DNA of 64,000 bases from Farysia itapuensis (Eukaryota; Basidiomycota; Ustilaginomycetes; Ustilaginales; Ustilaginaceae): assembly GCA_023212645.1 (NCBI GenBank), contig JALBYC010000017.1, positions 186,001 to 250,000 of the forward strand, given 5' to 3'. Below the pieces are notes generated by a model. The model saw only the letters and a list, made by a program, of their open reading frames with translations, was not told the origin of the DNA and searched no databases. Shown in pieces: positions 38,501 to 48,668 of the stretch; the stretch's first letter is position 1; each line of letters starts with the position of its first letter. Made by a program: the position numbers and the translations under genes.

Positions 38501-38987
38501 GTGCAGACCTTTCAGCAGCAGCTTGCTGCCATGCTGCCTGTGGTGGGTTGGGTTGGCCAGGAGCGTCATTCCAGCCTGTAGCCGCAGGTGCCTGCTCTGT
38601 GTGGTAGGCTCTTGCGCTTCTCTTTGTCTTTGCAGGTCCAAAGTCTGGCGGCGGAGGCAGCTGAGCGCCGCTAGTCGGTCCTGATGCGGCTTGCTGCTGT
38701 GGCTGTGGACGCGCTTGGGGCTGCAGTTGCTGATGACCTTGCTGCGGACGTGCCTGCTGGTAAGCTTGAGGTTGCGATTGCGCTTGCGGTGGAAGATTGG
38801 GACGTCCCTGAAGGTTCATACCAGCCATTTGCGCGTTCAAAGACTGTTGCTGAGGATATGGTTGGCCAGGCCGCTGCTGCTGAGGCTGACCTGGCTGCAT
38901 TTGCGGCGGACGCGGTGCCGGCCCGCGCGGTTGCACCATATTGGGATTCATGCCAGGCGCACCAGCTCCTTGATGCGGAGAAGCCAT
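35574..38987 (-). CDS. SEC24: COPII coat cargo adaptor Sec24
   Basis: Inner-coat subunit of COPII vesicles that binds cargo signals and pairs with Sec23 at ER exit sites. It is a single exon of 1137 aa from the first ATG (38987); the open frame begins 9 nt earlier with TTG. The N-terminal ~280 residues are Pro/Gln/Ala-rich and disordered. Then comes the zinc finger Cys350-Cys353...Cys372-Cys375 (CKRCRAYINAW then WSCNLCG), the vWA-like trunk (YLFAIDVSYSSVRSGALKSS), the beta-barrel, helical domain (TDKCVKILLAYRRNCA) and gelsolin-like domain (LRMDGHGAYLLDNGEMCILW). The family's full domain set is present. It is in tandem upstream of the fusion gene (about 230 bp apart) and divergent to CCP1. Confidence 0.95.
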   Translation of the reverse strand: MASPHQGAGAPGMNPNMVQPRGPAPRPPQMQPGQPQQQRPGQPYPQQQSLNAQMAGMNLQGRPNLPPQAQSQPQAYQQARPQQGHQQLQPQARPQPQQQAASGPTSGAQLPPPPDFGPAKTKRSARAYHTEQAPAATGWNDAPGQPNPPQAAWQQAAAERSAQHEHHFAQQDDSALDQMPGQRNVLSPTQAAHNRAMMTQSGGNTAGARPDMPQNQQSTISGMQTGGAIAQPPHQAGQRFAGPRSKIDPDQIPSPVEMQDADQEFFDKEWFATCGRGGMPLSTTNFAAVDQGNCSPRHLRLTTYSLPSTDEIAATSQLPIAVLLQPFAQLRLDEAPIPLATFGESGPPRCKRCRAYINAWCVFVEGGQKWSCNLCGTATEVAADYFCNLDMSGRRVDFDSRPELSHGSIDFAVPKEYWAIQSSPPASVLLPVAPASTHTETAKVDPKNETNQNEYEGTTLGLSGQGAQAAKTATKAASEALSQLQLGKGRTTVRAPRALTYLFAIDVSYSSVRSGALKSSVESIRDTLYGPRTDLQEGANGAPDADPNSGPGFGLSHGSQVAIITFDRALQFYNLSAELDQAQMLVVGDIDEPFVPISQGLLADPWDSRHIIEGLLDNLPNLFADNMVADAAVGAAIRGAQAALSTIGGQLNLFVSTIPTVGPGSLKHREDTKLYGTDKEKNLFVPQDGFYRGVAEECVDAGIGVNVFFFPSQYIDVATIGVLPGLTGGDIYFHPRFDPVRDGVKLQSEIRRTILRETAFNVTMRLRCSNGLRVADHFGNFFQHNVTDLELGTMDADKCIAALIKHDAKLDEKQQAYFQCAVLYTTTAGERRVRCHNIAVPITSLLGNVFRYADMDSTVAYCTKEAISLAHSKPLKEVRHHLTDKCVKILLAYRRNCASSTSPGQLILPESFKLFPLYTLAINKTKSIKGGNVTSDVRAFYMRFFRGQGVAAIMSMLYPRMIALHTMSDDDGSPIKIAQPDGTSVEGARIKTPALMRPSYLRMDGHGAYLLDNGEMCILWIGAAANPRLLEDLYGVSSLEEIDPRMTRLPKLPTKLSKQVRAIIQSFAVQRNKPELPVLIARQNRDGSEVELANSLVEDQNNDAMSYVDYLCHVHRIISSDMTSGKEESTSTSWFSS

Positions 38988-39540
38988 ACGAGGCAAGAAG
39001 GATAACGCTGCAGACCGAAGGCGGTGTCGTGTTACTCGGACAAGAATGCGAAATGCAACACGTTTGTCTGCTGTGCCAGGTCATCCGTGCATTTGTGCAT
39101 CTTTCTCTCGGAGCCGGCCCCAAAAAGCTCACGCGTCGGTATTTTGCAGGTCTAACATCTGGAAGAATCGGATTAGATAAGCAAGACGGCATCTCATCTC
39201 GCGTCTTCGGCGTTCGACAAGAATCTCTGCGTCCGCCGCCGTGATATCCTCCAAATTCTGTTGAAATGGCAGACGATATCGCCGCGCTCAGCACGCCTCG
39301 CTCAAGGGTGCTTCAGATGAAGGAATAAATGAGAAATTGCGTCGGCGGGCCTGAGTCGGCGCATTTGGTGGTGCTTAGCAATGCGCTGATCCCACAAGAA
39401 GAAAGTCAAAAAATTGAAAGCCGTATTCATGCACACATGTCCAGGATTCCGTACGCGAGCAGATCCGTGATAAGCGTCGACGTTTTTCCCTTGTCTCTTC
39501 TTGATCCGTTACCATCATCACCTATTGTATCAAGATCACC
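38988..39540. promoter_or_regulatory. Divergent promoter region SEC24/CCP1
   Basis: 553 bp. No ORF supported; the CCP1 side ends in a C/T-rich leader (CTTGTCTCTTCTTGATCC). No clear TATA box. Confidence 0.4.
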
Positions 39541-40767
39541 ATGGCTTCTCTTCGAACCGGTTTGCGAGTGGCTCAGCCTCTTCGTGCTCCCGTTGCACGC
39601 AACCTAAACACTTTTGCACGCCCTTCGTACGCTCGAAGTGGTGTTCGCCACTATAGCAGCCCTACGCCCGGTTCGCCTCCTCCCCCTCCATCCTCGGCCA
39701 ACAAGTCGACCAGCAAAGTCTTGGTCACTTCTGTTGCCATTGCCGTTGCTGCGGGCGGTGCCTTCCTGCTCTTCGGTCAAGAGGACAAGAAGGCTGCGCT
39801 TGGCGTTGGTCCTGATGGCGCCAACAAGCTTTCCGGCTCCAAAGACCCCCGAGCAGCCACTCGCGAGTCAAATGGCGGCCAAGTAGGCTCGCACTCCAAG
39901 GCTGACTATCAGCAGGTCTACAACGCTATTGCCAATGAGCTTGAGTCCAACCCGGACTACGATGACGGCTCCTTCGGCCCAGTCCTGATTCGACTCGCAT
40001 GGCACGCTTCCGGCACGTACGACAAGCAAAGCAACACTGGCGGCTCTAACGGTGCCACTATGCGTCACGCACCCGAATCCAACCACGGCGCCAACGCTGG
40101 TCTCAACGTCGCCCGAGACTTTATGGAGAAGATCCACAAGAAATTCCCCTGGATCACCTACTCGGATCTATGGACCCTGGGTGGTGTCGTTGCTGTTCAG
40201 GAACTAGGTGGTCCCGTTGTAGCCTGGCGCCCTGGACGCAAAGACTCGACTTCCGACAAATGTACCCCTGATGGTCGCCTGCCCGACGGTGACAAGGGTC
40301 CCGACCATCTGCGCTACATTTTCTACAAGATGGGTTTCAACGATCAGGAGATTGTAGCTCTGTCTGGCGCCCACGCTCTCGGACGCTGCCACACGGACCG
40401 ATCTGGTTTCGATGGACCTTGGACCCACTCGCCAACGTCGTTCACCAACGAGTACTACAACCTGCTCATGAACGACAAGTGGAGCCTCCGAAAGTGGAAC
40501 GGTCCTCCTCAATTTGAGGACAAGTCGACCAAGAGCTTGATGATGCTCATGACCGACATGGCTCTTGTTCAGGACAAATCTTTCAAGAGCTACGTGCAAA
40601 AGTACGCCAAGAGCGAAGAAGACTTCTTCAAAGACTTCAGCTCGGCCTTCGCCAAGCTTCTCGAACTCGGCGTTCCCGAGGAGAACTTCAAGGCCTTCGA
40701 GACCAAGCTGGAAAACGGCAAGCCCTTCAAGTTCGTCACCACTGCCGAGCAGGAGAATGCCAAATAG
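39541..40767 (+). CDS. CCP1: Mitochondrial cytochrome c peroxidase
   Basis: Haem peroxidase of the intermembrane space that reduces H2O2 with electrons from cytochrome c. 408 aa, single exon. The bipartite presequence is visible: a basic amphipathic start ([20 protein letters not shown]) then a hydrophobic sorting segment ([19 protein letters not shown]). Catalytic residues align with yeast: Arg151 and distal His155 in [11 protein letters not shown], proximal His278 in [10 protein letters not shown], and the radical Trp294 in GFDGPW, keeping the yeast spacing of 16 from the proximal His. Some fungi carry a Tyr at related positions in APX hybrids; here the Trp is present. Strong C-ending codon bias. 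Confidence 0.96.
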   Translation: MASLRTGLRVAQPLRAPVARNLNTFARPSYARSGVRHYSSPTPGSPPPPPSSANKSTSKVLVTSVAIAVAAGGAFLLFGQEDKKAALGVGPDGANKLSGSKDPRAATRESNGGQVGSHSKADYQQVYNAIANELESNPDYDDGSFGPVLIRLAWHASGTYDKQSNTGGSNGATMRHAPESNHGANAGLNVARDFMEKIHKKFPWITYSDLWTLGGVVAVQELGGPVVAWRPGRKDSTSDKCTPDGRLPDGDKGPDHLRYIFYKMGFNDQEIVALSGAHALGRCHTDRSGFDGPWTHSPTSFTNEYYNLLMNDKWSLRKWNGPPQFEDKSTKSLMMLMTDMALVQDKSFKSYVQKYAKSEEDFFKDFSSAFAKLLELGVPEENFKAFETKLENGKPFKFVTTAEQENAK

Positions 40768-41055
40768 ACTGTTCGCGATAATTATTGCCTCGATAGATGC
40801 ACGGCATCGATCGACACCGATCCACAACCTCGGTGCTCGTTTCACTAGAGACTGCCATAGAACACACCTTTAGAAATAGACATAGAAGGTGACTCTAGAT
40901 CGGATGCATGTGTGTATGGTCGAAGTCGGTGTGTGAGCCAAAGTGAGTCGACAGTCGATGAAGCGTCAAATTGAATGGCACATATGACTCGGTCCGTCAA
41001 ATATGAAATTCTTCTGAGTTCCAACAAGCTGTCCTTCTCCAAACCGCTTCCTTTG

Positions 41056-41061
41056 TATAAA
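41056..41061 (+). promoter_or_regulatory. TATA box of TRP1
   Basis: TATAAA lies 52 bp upstream of the ATG at 41113. The frame is open upstream to an ATG at 40975, but that lies ahead of this TATA box. This, plus alignment to the glutaminase start, supports 41113 as the true start. Confidence 0.5.
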
Positions 41062-41112
41062 GTTGGCACCAATCTGCTCATTGCGAGCCCAAACCCCCAC
41101 AGAAGCTCTATC

Positions 41113-43626
41113 ATGACGGTGCCTGTTGAGGGCCTTGTTTCAGTTGCCTCAAATGTCCAGCCTCAGAGCATCTACACCGGCAAGACTGCGGCGAAAGGAA
41201 AGACTGTTCTCATTGACAACTACGACAGCTTCACTTACAATGTTGTCCAGTTCCTTGCAGAAGCAGGCGCTGATCTCGTAGTCTATCGAAACGACAAGGT
41301 GACAATCGAAGAGATCGAAGCGCTCAATCCAGCCAACATTGTCATCAGCCCCGGCCCAGGTCATCCACTCCACGACTCTGGCATCTCCATACCTTGCATC
41401 AAACACTTTGCCGGCAAGATCCCCATTCTCGGGGTATGCATGGGATTGCAATCCATCTACTCTGCATATACTGGCATTGTGGAGTTTGCGGGCGAGATCG
41501 TGCACGGCAAGACGTCCGAGATTTCGCACGATGCCAAAGGCTTGTACGCCGGTTTGCCCGAGCATGGCGTCATTGGCACTCGCTACCATAGTCTTGCAGC
41601 GCAGTTGCCCAGCCTGCCCAAAGAGCTGGTCGTCACATCCAAGACCGCAAGTGGCGTAGTCATGGGTATCCGTCACACCCGCTACACCGTCGAAGCAGTC
41701 CAGTATCATCCAGAAAGCATCCTTAGTGTCGGCGGAAAGGAGATGATGGTCAACTTTCTCAGCTGGACTGGTGGAAGCTGGGAAGCCAATCCGCAAGCCA
41801 AGGTGGACGCTGCGGCCATTCAACGTGCCGAAAGCACGACTGAACCCGTTCTTGCCATGGCAACGAGCGGTGCCGCCAATGGATCTGCTACCTCAAACGT
41901 GGGCACTATTCTCGAGCAAATCCACGTTCAGCGACTGAAAGACATCGCAACTGTCAAAGCTATGCCCGGATTCTCTCAGCGAGATCTTGACATTGCTCTG
42001 TCACTTCACCTCGCTCCCCCGCAGATCTCGTTCCCTGATCGACTACAGCGCCACGCCGCCGCAGGGCTGCCAGGCGTCATGGCCGAGATGAAGCGTGCTA
42101 GTCCGAGCAAAGGCGACATTGACCCTTCTGCGCACGCCGGCGCTCAGGCTCTGGCTTATGCCCGAGGCGGGGCAAGTGTCATCAGTGTGCTGACTGAGCC
42201 CAAATGGTTCAAAGGCAGTCTGCATGACTTGTCCTTGGCCCGAAAAGCAGTCGACAACCTGCCCGATCGTCCTGCCATCCTGCGCAAAGACTTTATCATT
42301 GACACCTACCAGATTGCCGAGGCACGACTCGCCGGGGCTGATACTGTTCTGCTGATTGTTGCCATGTTGACCGACGAGCAGCTCAAGGTACTGTACGACT
42401 ACAGTCTCGGTCTGGGCATGGAGCCTCTCGTGGAAGTCAACAACACGGACGAAATGGCGCGAGCCATCAAACTCGGAGCCAAAGTCGTCGGTGTCAACAA
42501 TCGCAACCTGCACGACTTCAAGGTCGACATGGAGACAACTTCGCGACTTGCAGATGCAGCCAGCAAAGGCGGTGTCATCCTGTGTGCACTCAGCGGTATC
42601 AGCGGTCGAAGCGATGTAGAAAAATACCTCAAGGAAGGCGTCGGTGCAGTCCTGGTAGGTGAGGCGTTAATGCGGGCCCAAGACAAACGCGCCTTTATCC
42701 ATGATCTCCTCGGTCTGCCTACCTCCAGCTCTGCTCAACAAACCATTCCCGGCGGGCTGCCGAGTGTCGGAGTACCTGACGAAGATATCTCGACCCCTCA
42801 GGAGACACTGGTAAAGATCTGTGGTCTGTCTACGGTAGAGGCCGCAGTCACTGCTGCTGAAGCCGGTGCTGACATGCTCGGCATGATTCTAGCGCCAGGT
42901 ACGAAGCGCACTGTTCCTCTGGATCAAGCTGCAGAGATCGTTCGGGCTGTGAGGTCGCTTCCCTTCGCGGCCGCCGACAAAATCGACCCTGCAGCTGTCA
43001 ACGGGATCGAGTCTGGTGTCACACCCGAAGATTGGTTCTCTCTGACGGTCAAGAAGCTTCGTGCCCGAAGCAAGCACGAGGCTCGTCGACCACCGCTGGT
43101 CGTTGGCGTCTTTAGGGATCAGTCACTAGCTGAGGTAGCAAGTACCGCTCAGAGGCTGGGTCTGGATGGCGTTCAGCTGCATGGCCGAACGGAGGGTATC
43201 GAGTGGGCCAAATTCCTACCTGGCCTCCTGGTCATTCGCGTCTTCCACGTTGGGGCGGATACCAAGGTCGGTGCGCACCAGTTGAAGGACGTCTCACGTC
43301 CTGGATACCACCACATTGCTGCCCTGGACACAGCTGGCAGTCCTACGTCGGCCACGAACGGCGATGGAGGCACCGGCATCTCATTTGACTGGTCAGTCGC
43401 AGCGTCCGTCCGTAACGCCGACCCATTGCCGTCTATTGTTGGTGGCTCTGTTCCTCGAGCCATGCCTGTGCTCCTCGCAGGTGGCCTTACACCTGACAAC
43501 GTCACCGAGGCCATCAGAAAAGCTCAGCCTTTCGCTGTCGACACCAGCACCGGCGTCGAAACCGCCGGACACAAGGACCTCGCTAAGATCAAAGCCTTCA
43601 TCACGCAGGCTAAGGCGTCACGCTGA
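41113..43626 (+). CDS. TRP1: Trifunctional tryptophan biosynthesis protein (GATase-IGPS-PRAI)
   Basis: 837 aa, single exon. Domain 1 (about 25-220) is the class I glutamine amidotransferase of anthranilate synthase: DNYDSFTYN, SPGPG, and the nucleophile Cys109 in GVCMGLQS, with HxE near QYHPES. Domain 2 (about 270-540) is indole-3-glycerol-phosphate synthase (EMKRASPSKGDI, ILRKDFIID, GVNNRNL). Domain 3 (about 565-837) is phosphoribosylanthranilate isomerase (VKICGLSTVEAA, LDGVQLHG, LLAGGLTPDNV). This order is the standard filamentous-fungal trpC/TRP1 layout. The glutaminase would partner a separate TrpE-type subunit. It converges with KAP95. Confidence 0.96.
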   Translation: MTVPVEGLVSVASNVQPQSIYTGKTAAKGKTVLIDNYDSFTYNVVQFLAEAGADLVVYRNDKVTIEEIEALNPANIVISPGPGHPLHDSGISIPCIKHFAGKIPILGVCMGLQSIYSAYTGIVEFAGEIVHGKTSEISHDAKGLYAGLPEHGVIGTRYHSLAAQLPSLPKELVVTSKTASGVVMGIRHTRYTVEAVQYHPESILSVGGKEMMVNFLSWTGGSWEANPQAKVDAAAIQRAESTTEPVLAMATSGAANGSATSNVGTILEQIHVQRLKDIATVKAMPGFSQRDLDIALSLHLAPPQISFPDRLQRHAAAGLPGVMAEMKRASPSKGDIDPSAHAGAQALAYARGGASVISVLTEPKWFKGSLHDLSLARKAVDNLPDRPAILRKDFIIDTYQIAEARLAGADTVLLIVAMLTDEQLKVLYDYSLGLGMEPLVEVNNTDEMARAIKLGAKVVGVNNRNLHDFKVDMETTSRLADAASKGGVILCALSGISGRSDVEKYLKEGVGAVLVGEALMRAQDKRAFIHDLLGLPTSSSAQQTIPGGLPSVGVPDEDISTPQETLVKICGLSTVEAAVTAAEAGADMLGMILAPGTKRTVPLDQAAEIVRAVRSLPFAAADKIDPAAVNGIESGVTPEDWFSLTVKKLRARSKHEARRPPLVVGVFRDQSLAEVASTAQRLGLDGVQLHGRTEGIEWAKFLPGLLVIRVFHVGADTKVGAHQLKDVSRPGYHHIAALDTAGSPTSATNGDGGTGISFDWSVAASVRNADPLPSIVGGSVPRAMPVLLAGGLTPDNVTEAIRKAQPFAVDTSTGVETAGHKDLAKIKAFITQAKASR

Positions 43627-43966
43627 GACTCTTCCGCACAAAGTCATACACTAGACGAATCCAGGCTGTACAAGCACGACTGTTGTGTTAGGCGCAGATG
43701 ACTTCCGCGGCATCTGCAGATGGGAAAACATGAGAGACATGCGTGGGAACGACGACGTAACATTGTATGAGGAAAGGAACATGCGGTTGTGGAGAAAAGG
43801 AGCTGAGATTGGAGTGGAGATGGGCACAGAGGGAGGGTATTACATGAATGAGACGATTGCACAGGGCGTTGTATGATAAAGACAGCGACATGGCAGGGGC
43901 TGTTGGAGCCACGCCGTACTTAGCCAATCGCGTGTATGGGGGTGAAGGAAAATGCAGGGGAAGAGA
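43627..43966. other. Convergent 3' intergenic region TRP1/KAP95
   Basis: 340 bp between convergent stop codons. No gene seen; presumably both terminators and 3' UTRs. Confidence 0.4.
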
Positions 43967-46579
43967 CTATTTGATGGCTTTCTTGGCCATTTCACGTGCC
44001 CAGGCGGCAATTTTTCTCGTCTCTGGTCCGTTTCCACGGCCTCGTCCCGCCTTGATGTATTCGGCAACCCATGCAGCTGACAACAACGACTTAAGCTCTC
44101 CGTTCGGGAAAGCACCGGCCAAGTCGCCCAAAAGACCGAGTGTGCCTCGAATCAGAGGCTCTGATGCCTGTCCCTGAGATTGAGCCTGTGCGACCAGTGC
44201 AATGAACGTAAACATGCCGTCAACGTACACCTGCAAAGCACCCATGTTGGATTTCATGCCTGACACGGTGCCGACGTAAGCCTCGCAGATACCTTCGCGG
44301 AGTGAGTTGATGTACTCAATCATATCATAGTCGTTTGGATCTGATGTCAGGATCAGCGATGCTTGCGCCAGCACCGACATCGCCATTTGCAGGTACTTTT
44401 CGAATGCAGGACCGATTGCCATAGAGATATCTCCAAAGCACGACAGAATCGGTGGCTTGACACTTCGATTTAGCTGCGGTGACTGTAAGTTGGCGAAGAG
44501 TGCATTCATGAACTCGTCGCAGTATTGGGCAGAGTTCTCACCGAGTGCTCGGCAAATGTCGCCGATAAGACCAACACTGATAGAGCAAAGCTGGTATTCT
44601 TCATGATTGCGGAGACCCTCGACCATGAAGGGCAGGAAGGCGCCAAGATACTTCTCAAAGTCCCCTTCAAATGCAGCAATGACCGCACCGACGGTAAAGA
44701 AGGCGTCTTCAAGTACTGTGGGCTGTTTCGAGCCATTTTGAATGAGAGTCAGCAGGTTGGTCATGATGCGGTCGCCGAGAGGCAGAGTTTCGCGTCCAAG
44801 ACGTCGTACGCATGCCATGAGGACGCTACACAGGTTTGCCTGCAACTCCGCCCAATTGTTGCGATCATCCATACCGACGAGCTGTGAAGCCACCTCGTTG
44901 AGCTGCTGTTGTCGGTCGAGAATCTGGACGAGGACGTTGCTGGCGTGTTGGACGCAGTCAGCAGCACAATTAGTGATGGAACTGGCAAGAGCCTCGTATG
45001 CTGAAGTTCTGCTGTTGGACTCGTTCGAATTGCGGCTTGTCGCCTGAAGAAGACTGCCGACAACACCTTCAAAGAACGGTGAGAGTGGTGTTGAGGACGG
45101 CACCTGACCGCCTTCGTAGGAGAGCGAGCTTGCACCTAGTTGCTCAGACAAGTTCATGATAGCCCAACAGCAATTAGTGACAATGCGAGGCTCGTCCTGC
45201 AGGCCGAGAACGAGAGCCTGAATGAGCGCGGGCAAGTGGACATCGGGCTTGATTGAGTCGCAGCATAGGTCGGAAATGCGGCCGAGCGTCCAAGCAGCGG
45301 TGTCTTTTACTGCTACGCTCTCGTCACGCAGCATTTCGATGATGGTGGGTAGGGCAGACTCGACCAAGGGAGCCAAAGTCTTGCGATCTGGACCCTCCAT
45401 GATAGAGCCGAAACACATGACGGCAGCCTCTCGCGCATGCCAGTCAGGCACCTTGATGTTGGTCTCGACGAATGGTACGGCGAGCCTCACAATGTCGTCG
45501 CCGACCACTTGAGCAAGTAGACCGACACAAGTACCTGCGGCCTTGGACACATCCCATTCGTCTTCATCAGCGTCTTCGTCTTGTGTCTTGAGAAGCTCGA
45601 GCAGGACAGGAACAATTTCTGGCAGTGCGACACGGGCAAAGTTGTAGCAAACCCTCTCTGGCTCTTCGCCAAATTCTTGTGCCTCCTCTGCTTCGAGGAC
45701 CAGCTCAATTTCTTCATCGCAGACGGTCGACCAGAATTCGACTGCTTGGAGAGCGACTTTGGCTTCGCTATCGCGCATGCCTAGAACTGTGAGACCAAAG
45801 AGAGCTTGCTCCATGTAGAAACGCATCTTGTCGTAGTACAGCTGCATGACGCGGACTAGACATTCGTAGGAAGCTACCTTGACAGGCATGTGCGTACTCT
45901 GCGTTGCTTCGCAGACGACCTGCATGATGTAGTTGCGCTCTCCTTCTCGCTCAAAATTGGCCTTTACAAACTCGAGCGAGTTGAAAAGAGCTTGAAGTGC
46001 GGCCAGCTGCACTTCTGGCGAAGGCTCCTCCTTTCGGGCACCTTGAATGACAGCGGTCAGAATTTCGTTGGACTGTGCGGATAAGACGTCAGAGCTGATG
46101 ACTTCACAAGTGAAGCCGATCGCCTGGAGTGCGGCCTGTCGAAGACGCATGTTGGACTGATCGCTCATGGCGCCGAGAAGCTGTGAGATGAGCTCGTTCC
46201 ACAGTCCAACAGGAAGCTCTATGGCGGCGATAGCGGCGACCACCTGAGCGGCTGCAGTTCCAGCACGATGTTCCTGGCTACCAAGCGTACCCAGCGTCTT
46301 TTGTTTGATATCGTTGCGATTTTCTTGTGGCAGTGCGGTCCAACGAGCTGTGTACTCCTCAATGCGGCTGGGATCGCGAGCTGTAAGAGCGTTCTTGACG
46401 GCAAGACCCGCAGCGGTCCTGATATGTGAAGGAGACGACTCGTTGGCAAGCTCAGCCGCTAACATGCTCATGTATAGCGGGTAGCTGTCGCGTGCCGCCG
46501 CTTCGAGCTTGTGCTCAGCATCGGATCGAATAGCCTGGTCCGGCGAGAGAGTATTGGTGAGAAGCTGATTGGCGTCCAT
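43967..46579 (-). CDS. KAP95: Importin beta-1 (karyopherin beta)
   Basis: Nuclear import receptor that carries classical NLS cargo through importin alpha and is released by Ran-GTP. 870 aa, single exon, close to the usual ~861. The N-terminal importin-beta motif region is clear (DAEHKLEAAARDSYPLYMSM, then AAGLAVKNALTARD), followed by HEAT repeats to the C-terminus (for example VKDTAAWTLGRISDL, RIVTNCCWAIMNLSEQL). An acidic loop (QDEDADEDEWDVSKAAGTC) matches the Ran-contact loop of the family. There are no introns and no odd features. Confidence 0.96.
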   Translation of the reverse strand: MDANQLLTNTLSPDQAIRSDAEHKLEAAARDSYPLYMSMLAAELANESSPSHIRTAAGLAVKNALTARDPSRIEEYTARWTALPQENRNDIKQKTLGTLGSQEHRAGTAAAQVVAAIAAIELPVGLWNELISQLLGAMSDQSNMRLRQAALQAIGFTCEVISSDVLSAQSNEILTAVIQGARKEEPSPEVQLAALQALFNSLEFVKANFEREGERNYIMQVVCEATQSTHMPVKVASYECLVRVMQLYYDKMRFYMEQALFGLTVLGMRDSEAKVALQAVEFWSTVCDEEIELVLEAEEAQEFGEEPERVCYNFARVALPEIVPVLLELLKTQDEDADEDEWDVSKAAGTCVGLLAQVVGDDIVRLAVPFVETNIKVPDWHAREAAVMCFGSIMEGPDRKTLAPLVESALPTIIEMLRDESVAVKDTAAWTLGRISDLCCDSIKPDVHLPALIQALVLGLQDEPRIVTNCCWAIMNLSEQLGASSLSYEGGQVPSSTPLSPFFEGVVGSLLQATSRNSNESNSRTSAYEALASSITNCAADCVQHASNVLVQILDRQQQLNEVASQLVGMDDRNNWAELQANLCSVLMACVRRLGRETLPLGDRIMTNLLTLIQNGSKQPTVLEDAFFTVGAVIAAFEGDFEKYLGAFLPFMVEGLRNHEEYQLCSISVGLIGDICRALGENSAQYCDEFMNALFANLQSPQLNRSVKPPILSCFGDISMAIGPAFEKYLQMAMSVLAQASLILTSDPNDYDMIEYINSLREGICEAYVGTVSGMKSNMGALQVYVDGMFTFIALVAQAQSQGQASEPLIRGTLGLLGDLAGAFPNGELKSLLSAAWVAEYIKAGRGRGNGPETRKIAAWAREMAKKAIK

Positions 46580-46956
46580 CTTGCCGCAACTCGACCAAAG
46601 ATGTCAACTACGAGGTAGGAAACGACGTTGAAGATGGGAAAACACGAGATAGCGCAGTGAGAGGGAAAGATGTGTGACGATCACCGCAAAGCTTCCCTGG
46701 CCGCTTTTTCATAATGCAAACAGGCAGCCCAGCTCAGGTGTTGATCTTATTTTCTCCCTTCTCGCGTTCCATTGTTCGCTGATTGTAATTCGTGTACAGA
46801 CTGAATTCATTATTAATTGTATTTGATTATGAATGACCTAACAAGGAGTACACCCACTTTGCGCTTTGCGCTTGGAGCTGCGAGCTTTGCCCGCTATGCG
46901 CAGTGCCGATATGATGCTGGCGCTAAGGATACTGGTACACGGGAGTGCAGCTGACA
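46580..46956. other. Intergenic region KAP95 / sugar porter
   Basis: 377 bp; upstream of KAP95 and downstream of the sugar-porter gene, both minus strand. AT-rich around 46800-46840. No gene seen. Confidence 0.4.
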
Positions 46957-48594
46957 CTAAGTAGTATGAGTGTGGGTATTGGTGGACGTGATGTGCGAGC
47001 TCTTTTTGTCGACGCTGACAAGATCGACGGTGTGGGATTCGTCCGAATGTGACAGATGCGGTTCGCTGTGGGCAATTTCGTACCTCGACCACCTCCAAGC
47101 AGGCACCTTGTTGTTGTATAGCTGGTCGATCTCGTAGAAGGTACGTCCTCGCGTTTCTGGCAATAGGAAGAAGGCCAGAATCGTGATGACCAGCATACAT
47201 CCAGCAAAGATGAGATAAGCCTTGGCTGACAAATTGCCAGCATCGCGGGCGGTGATTTGCGGTAGAGCCAGAGTCGTTACAACAGCGGTGGCTTGACCCC
47301 AGCCGATAGCGTACGACATCGTGTAAGTGCGCAGCCGCTGAGTCGGTAGCTCGGAAGGCATGAGCAGTGAGATTGAGTAGAAGCATAGCGTCCAGAAGAA
47401 GTTGAACGTCATGGCAAGGCCAGAGATAGCTTTAGCGTAGCTCGGATCCTCCAAATTGAACGCCAGGCCACCGGCGACAAAGTCGATGGCGGTAAGTATG
47501 ACAAAACCCGGAAGCGCTAGCGATCTTCGGCCCACTTTTTCGAGCAGCAGGATGGCTAGAGCAGCGCCGACCACCTGCGTCACGTACGCGTATACGGTCA
47601 AGATGAAAGGATCCCCAAGATTCAGCTGTGTCAAAAACACAGTGGCATACGTGGTACTCAGAATGATACCGCTGACCTGATTGAGCGAGAAGAAGGAGCC
47701 TGCCACCATTGTGCGCGGCAGATGCTTGCGGCTGAAGATGTCTGTGAATTTGGTGTCCTTTACCAAATTTTTGCGCTCTTGTTCCGCTCGAACAATGTCT
47801 TGCAATTCGCTCTCGATCTCTTCATTGGACACTGGTCGTACCCGTCGCAGGGCAGCTCGTGCCTCAGCAATTCTGCCCTTTTGCACGCACCAAACTGGTG
47901 ATTCGGGGAGAAATGGGGTCGGGATGAGCAGGATGAATGGCAGGCCTGCCTGTACAGCTAGCGGCACTTTGTATTTGCGAGCATCATCATAATTCTGATT
48001 CGTCGCCCAGCAGCAAATGGCAGCCAGCAGATTGGCCAAGATGGTGAGCAGGTTGGAACTGGCAACAGCACCGCCGCGAATTTTCACTGGCACCACGTCG
48101 GCAAGGTAGAGCGGCCCGATGCTTAGCGCACATCCGTACGCAAATCCATTCATGACTCTGCCAACAATGAAGGCTGGCAGATTAGGTGCCCAGAGCTGCA
48201 GCTGTGTCGAGGGCAAACTGAACATGTAGGCAGCGCATAGCGACCACTTGCGACCAAGCCTGTTCTGAATCCACGGCGAGACTAGGGCACCGAAGATGGT
48301 ACCGATCAGCGGGATCGAAAAGATCATTGATTGGTGGGGTGCCGTGAAAGTATAATCGCCCGTCTGTGGATTGATTCCCTGGTATTTCTTCACAAATTCT
48401 GGCATGGCTGCCAGAGGGCTCATGAGTGAGTTTTCAAGTCCATATGTTGCGCCACTGAGCGCGATTGTGACAACAGTGATAAACACCGAAAGGCTCCATA
48501 TGCGTCCAGACGGCGGGACAAACGTCAAAGAGCGGCAGCTCGCACTATCGTTGGAATGGTTTGCAACATCTCGACGCACAGAAGTCGCGGACAT
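46957..48594 (-). CDS. MFS sugar porter (hexose/alpha-glucoside transporter-like)
   Basis: Twelve-span major facilitator of the sugar porter family, 545 aa from the ATG at 48594. Family motifs: RLGRKWSL between TM2 and TM3, GRVMNGFAYG, LPESPVW after TM6, EKVGRRSLALPG between TM8 and TM9, and LPETRGRTFYEID after TM12. The motif after TM6 is PESPVW rather than the common PESPRW, as in alpha-glucoside (MAL-type) permeases. An in-frame ATG at 48669 overlaps the last base of a TATATAAA box (48669-48676), so it is unlikely to be in the mRNA. The C-terminus is His/Ser/Thr-rich (THTHTT). Substrate cannot be told from sequence. Confidence 0.9.
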   Translation of the reverse strand: MSATSVRRDVANHSNDSASCRSLTFVPPSGRIWSLSVFITVVTIALSGATYGLENSLMSPLAAMPEFVKKYQGINPQTGDYTFTAPHQSMIFSIPLIGTIFGALVSPWIQNRLGRKWSLCAAYMFSLPSTQLQLWAPNLPAFIVGRVMNGFAYGCALSIGPLYLADVVPVKIRGGAVASSNLLTILANLLAAICCWATNQNYDDARKYKVPLAVQAGLPFILLIPTPFLPESPVWCVQKGRIAEARAALRRVRPVSNEEIESELQDIVRAEQERKNLVKDTKFTDIFSRKHLPRTMVAGSFFSLNQVSGIILSTTYATVFLTQLNLGDPFILTVYAYVTQVVGAALAILLLEKVGRRSLALPGFVILTAIDFVAGGLAFNLEDPSYAKAISGLAMTFNFFWTLCFYSISLLMPSELPTQRLRTYTMSYAIGWGQATAVVTTLALPQITARDAGNLSAKAYLIFAGCMLVITILAFFLLPETRGRTFYEIDQLYNNKVPAWRWSRYEIAHSEPHLSHSDESHTVDLVSVDKKSSHITSTNTHTHTT

Positions 48595-48668
48595 GATGCT
48601 AATTTTGGGTAGAACCAGCTCCGATGGATGAGGATGCTCTTGTTCCGACAAACACTGACGGTGAGGCA

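Noticed and set aside
40975..41112. 46-codon N-terminal extension of TRP1
   Set aside because: It starts upstream of the TATAAA at 41056 and does not resemble the glutaminase N-terminus.
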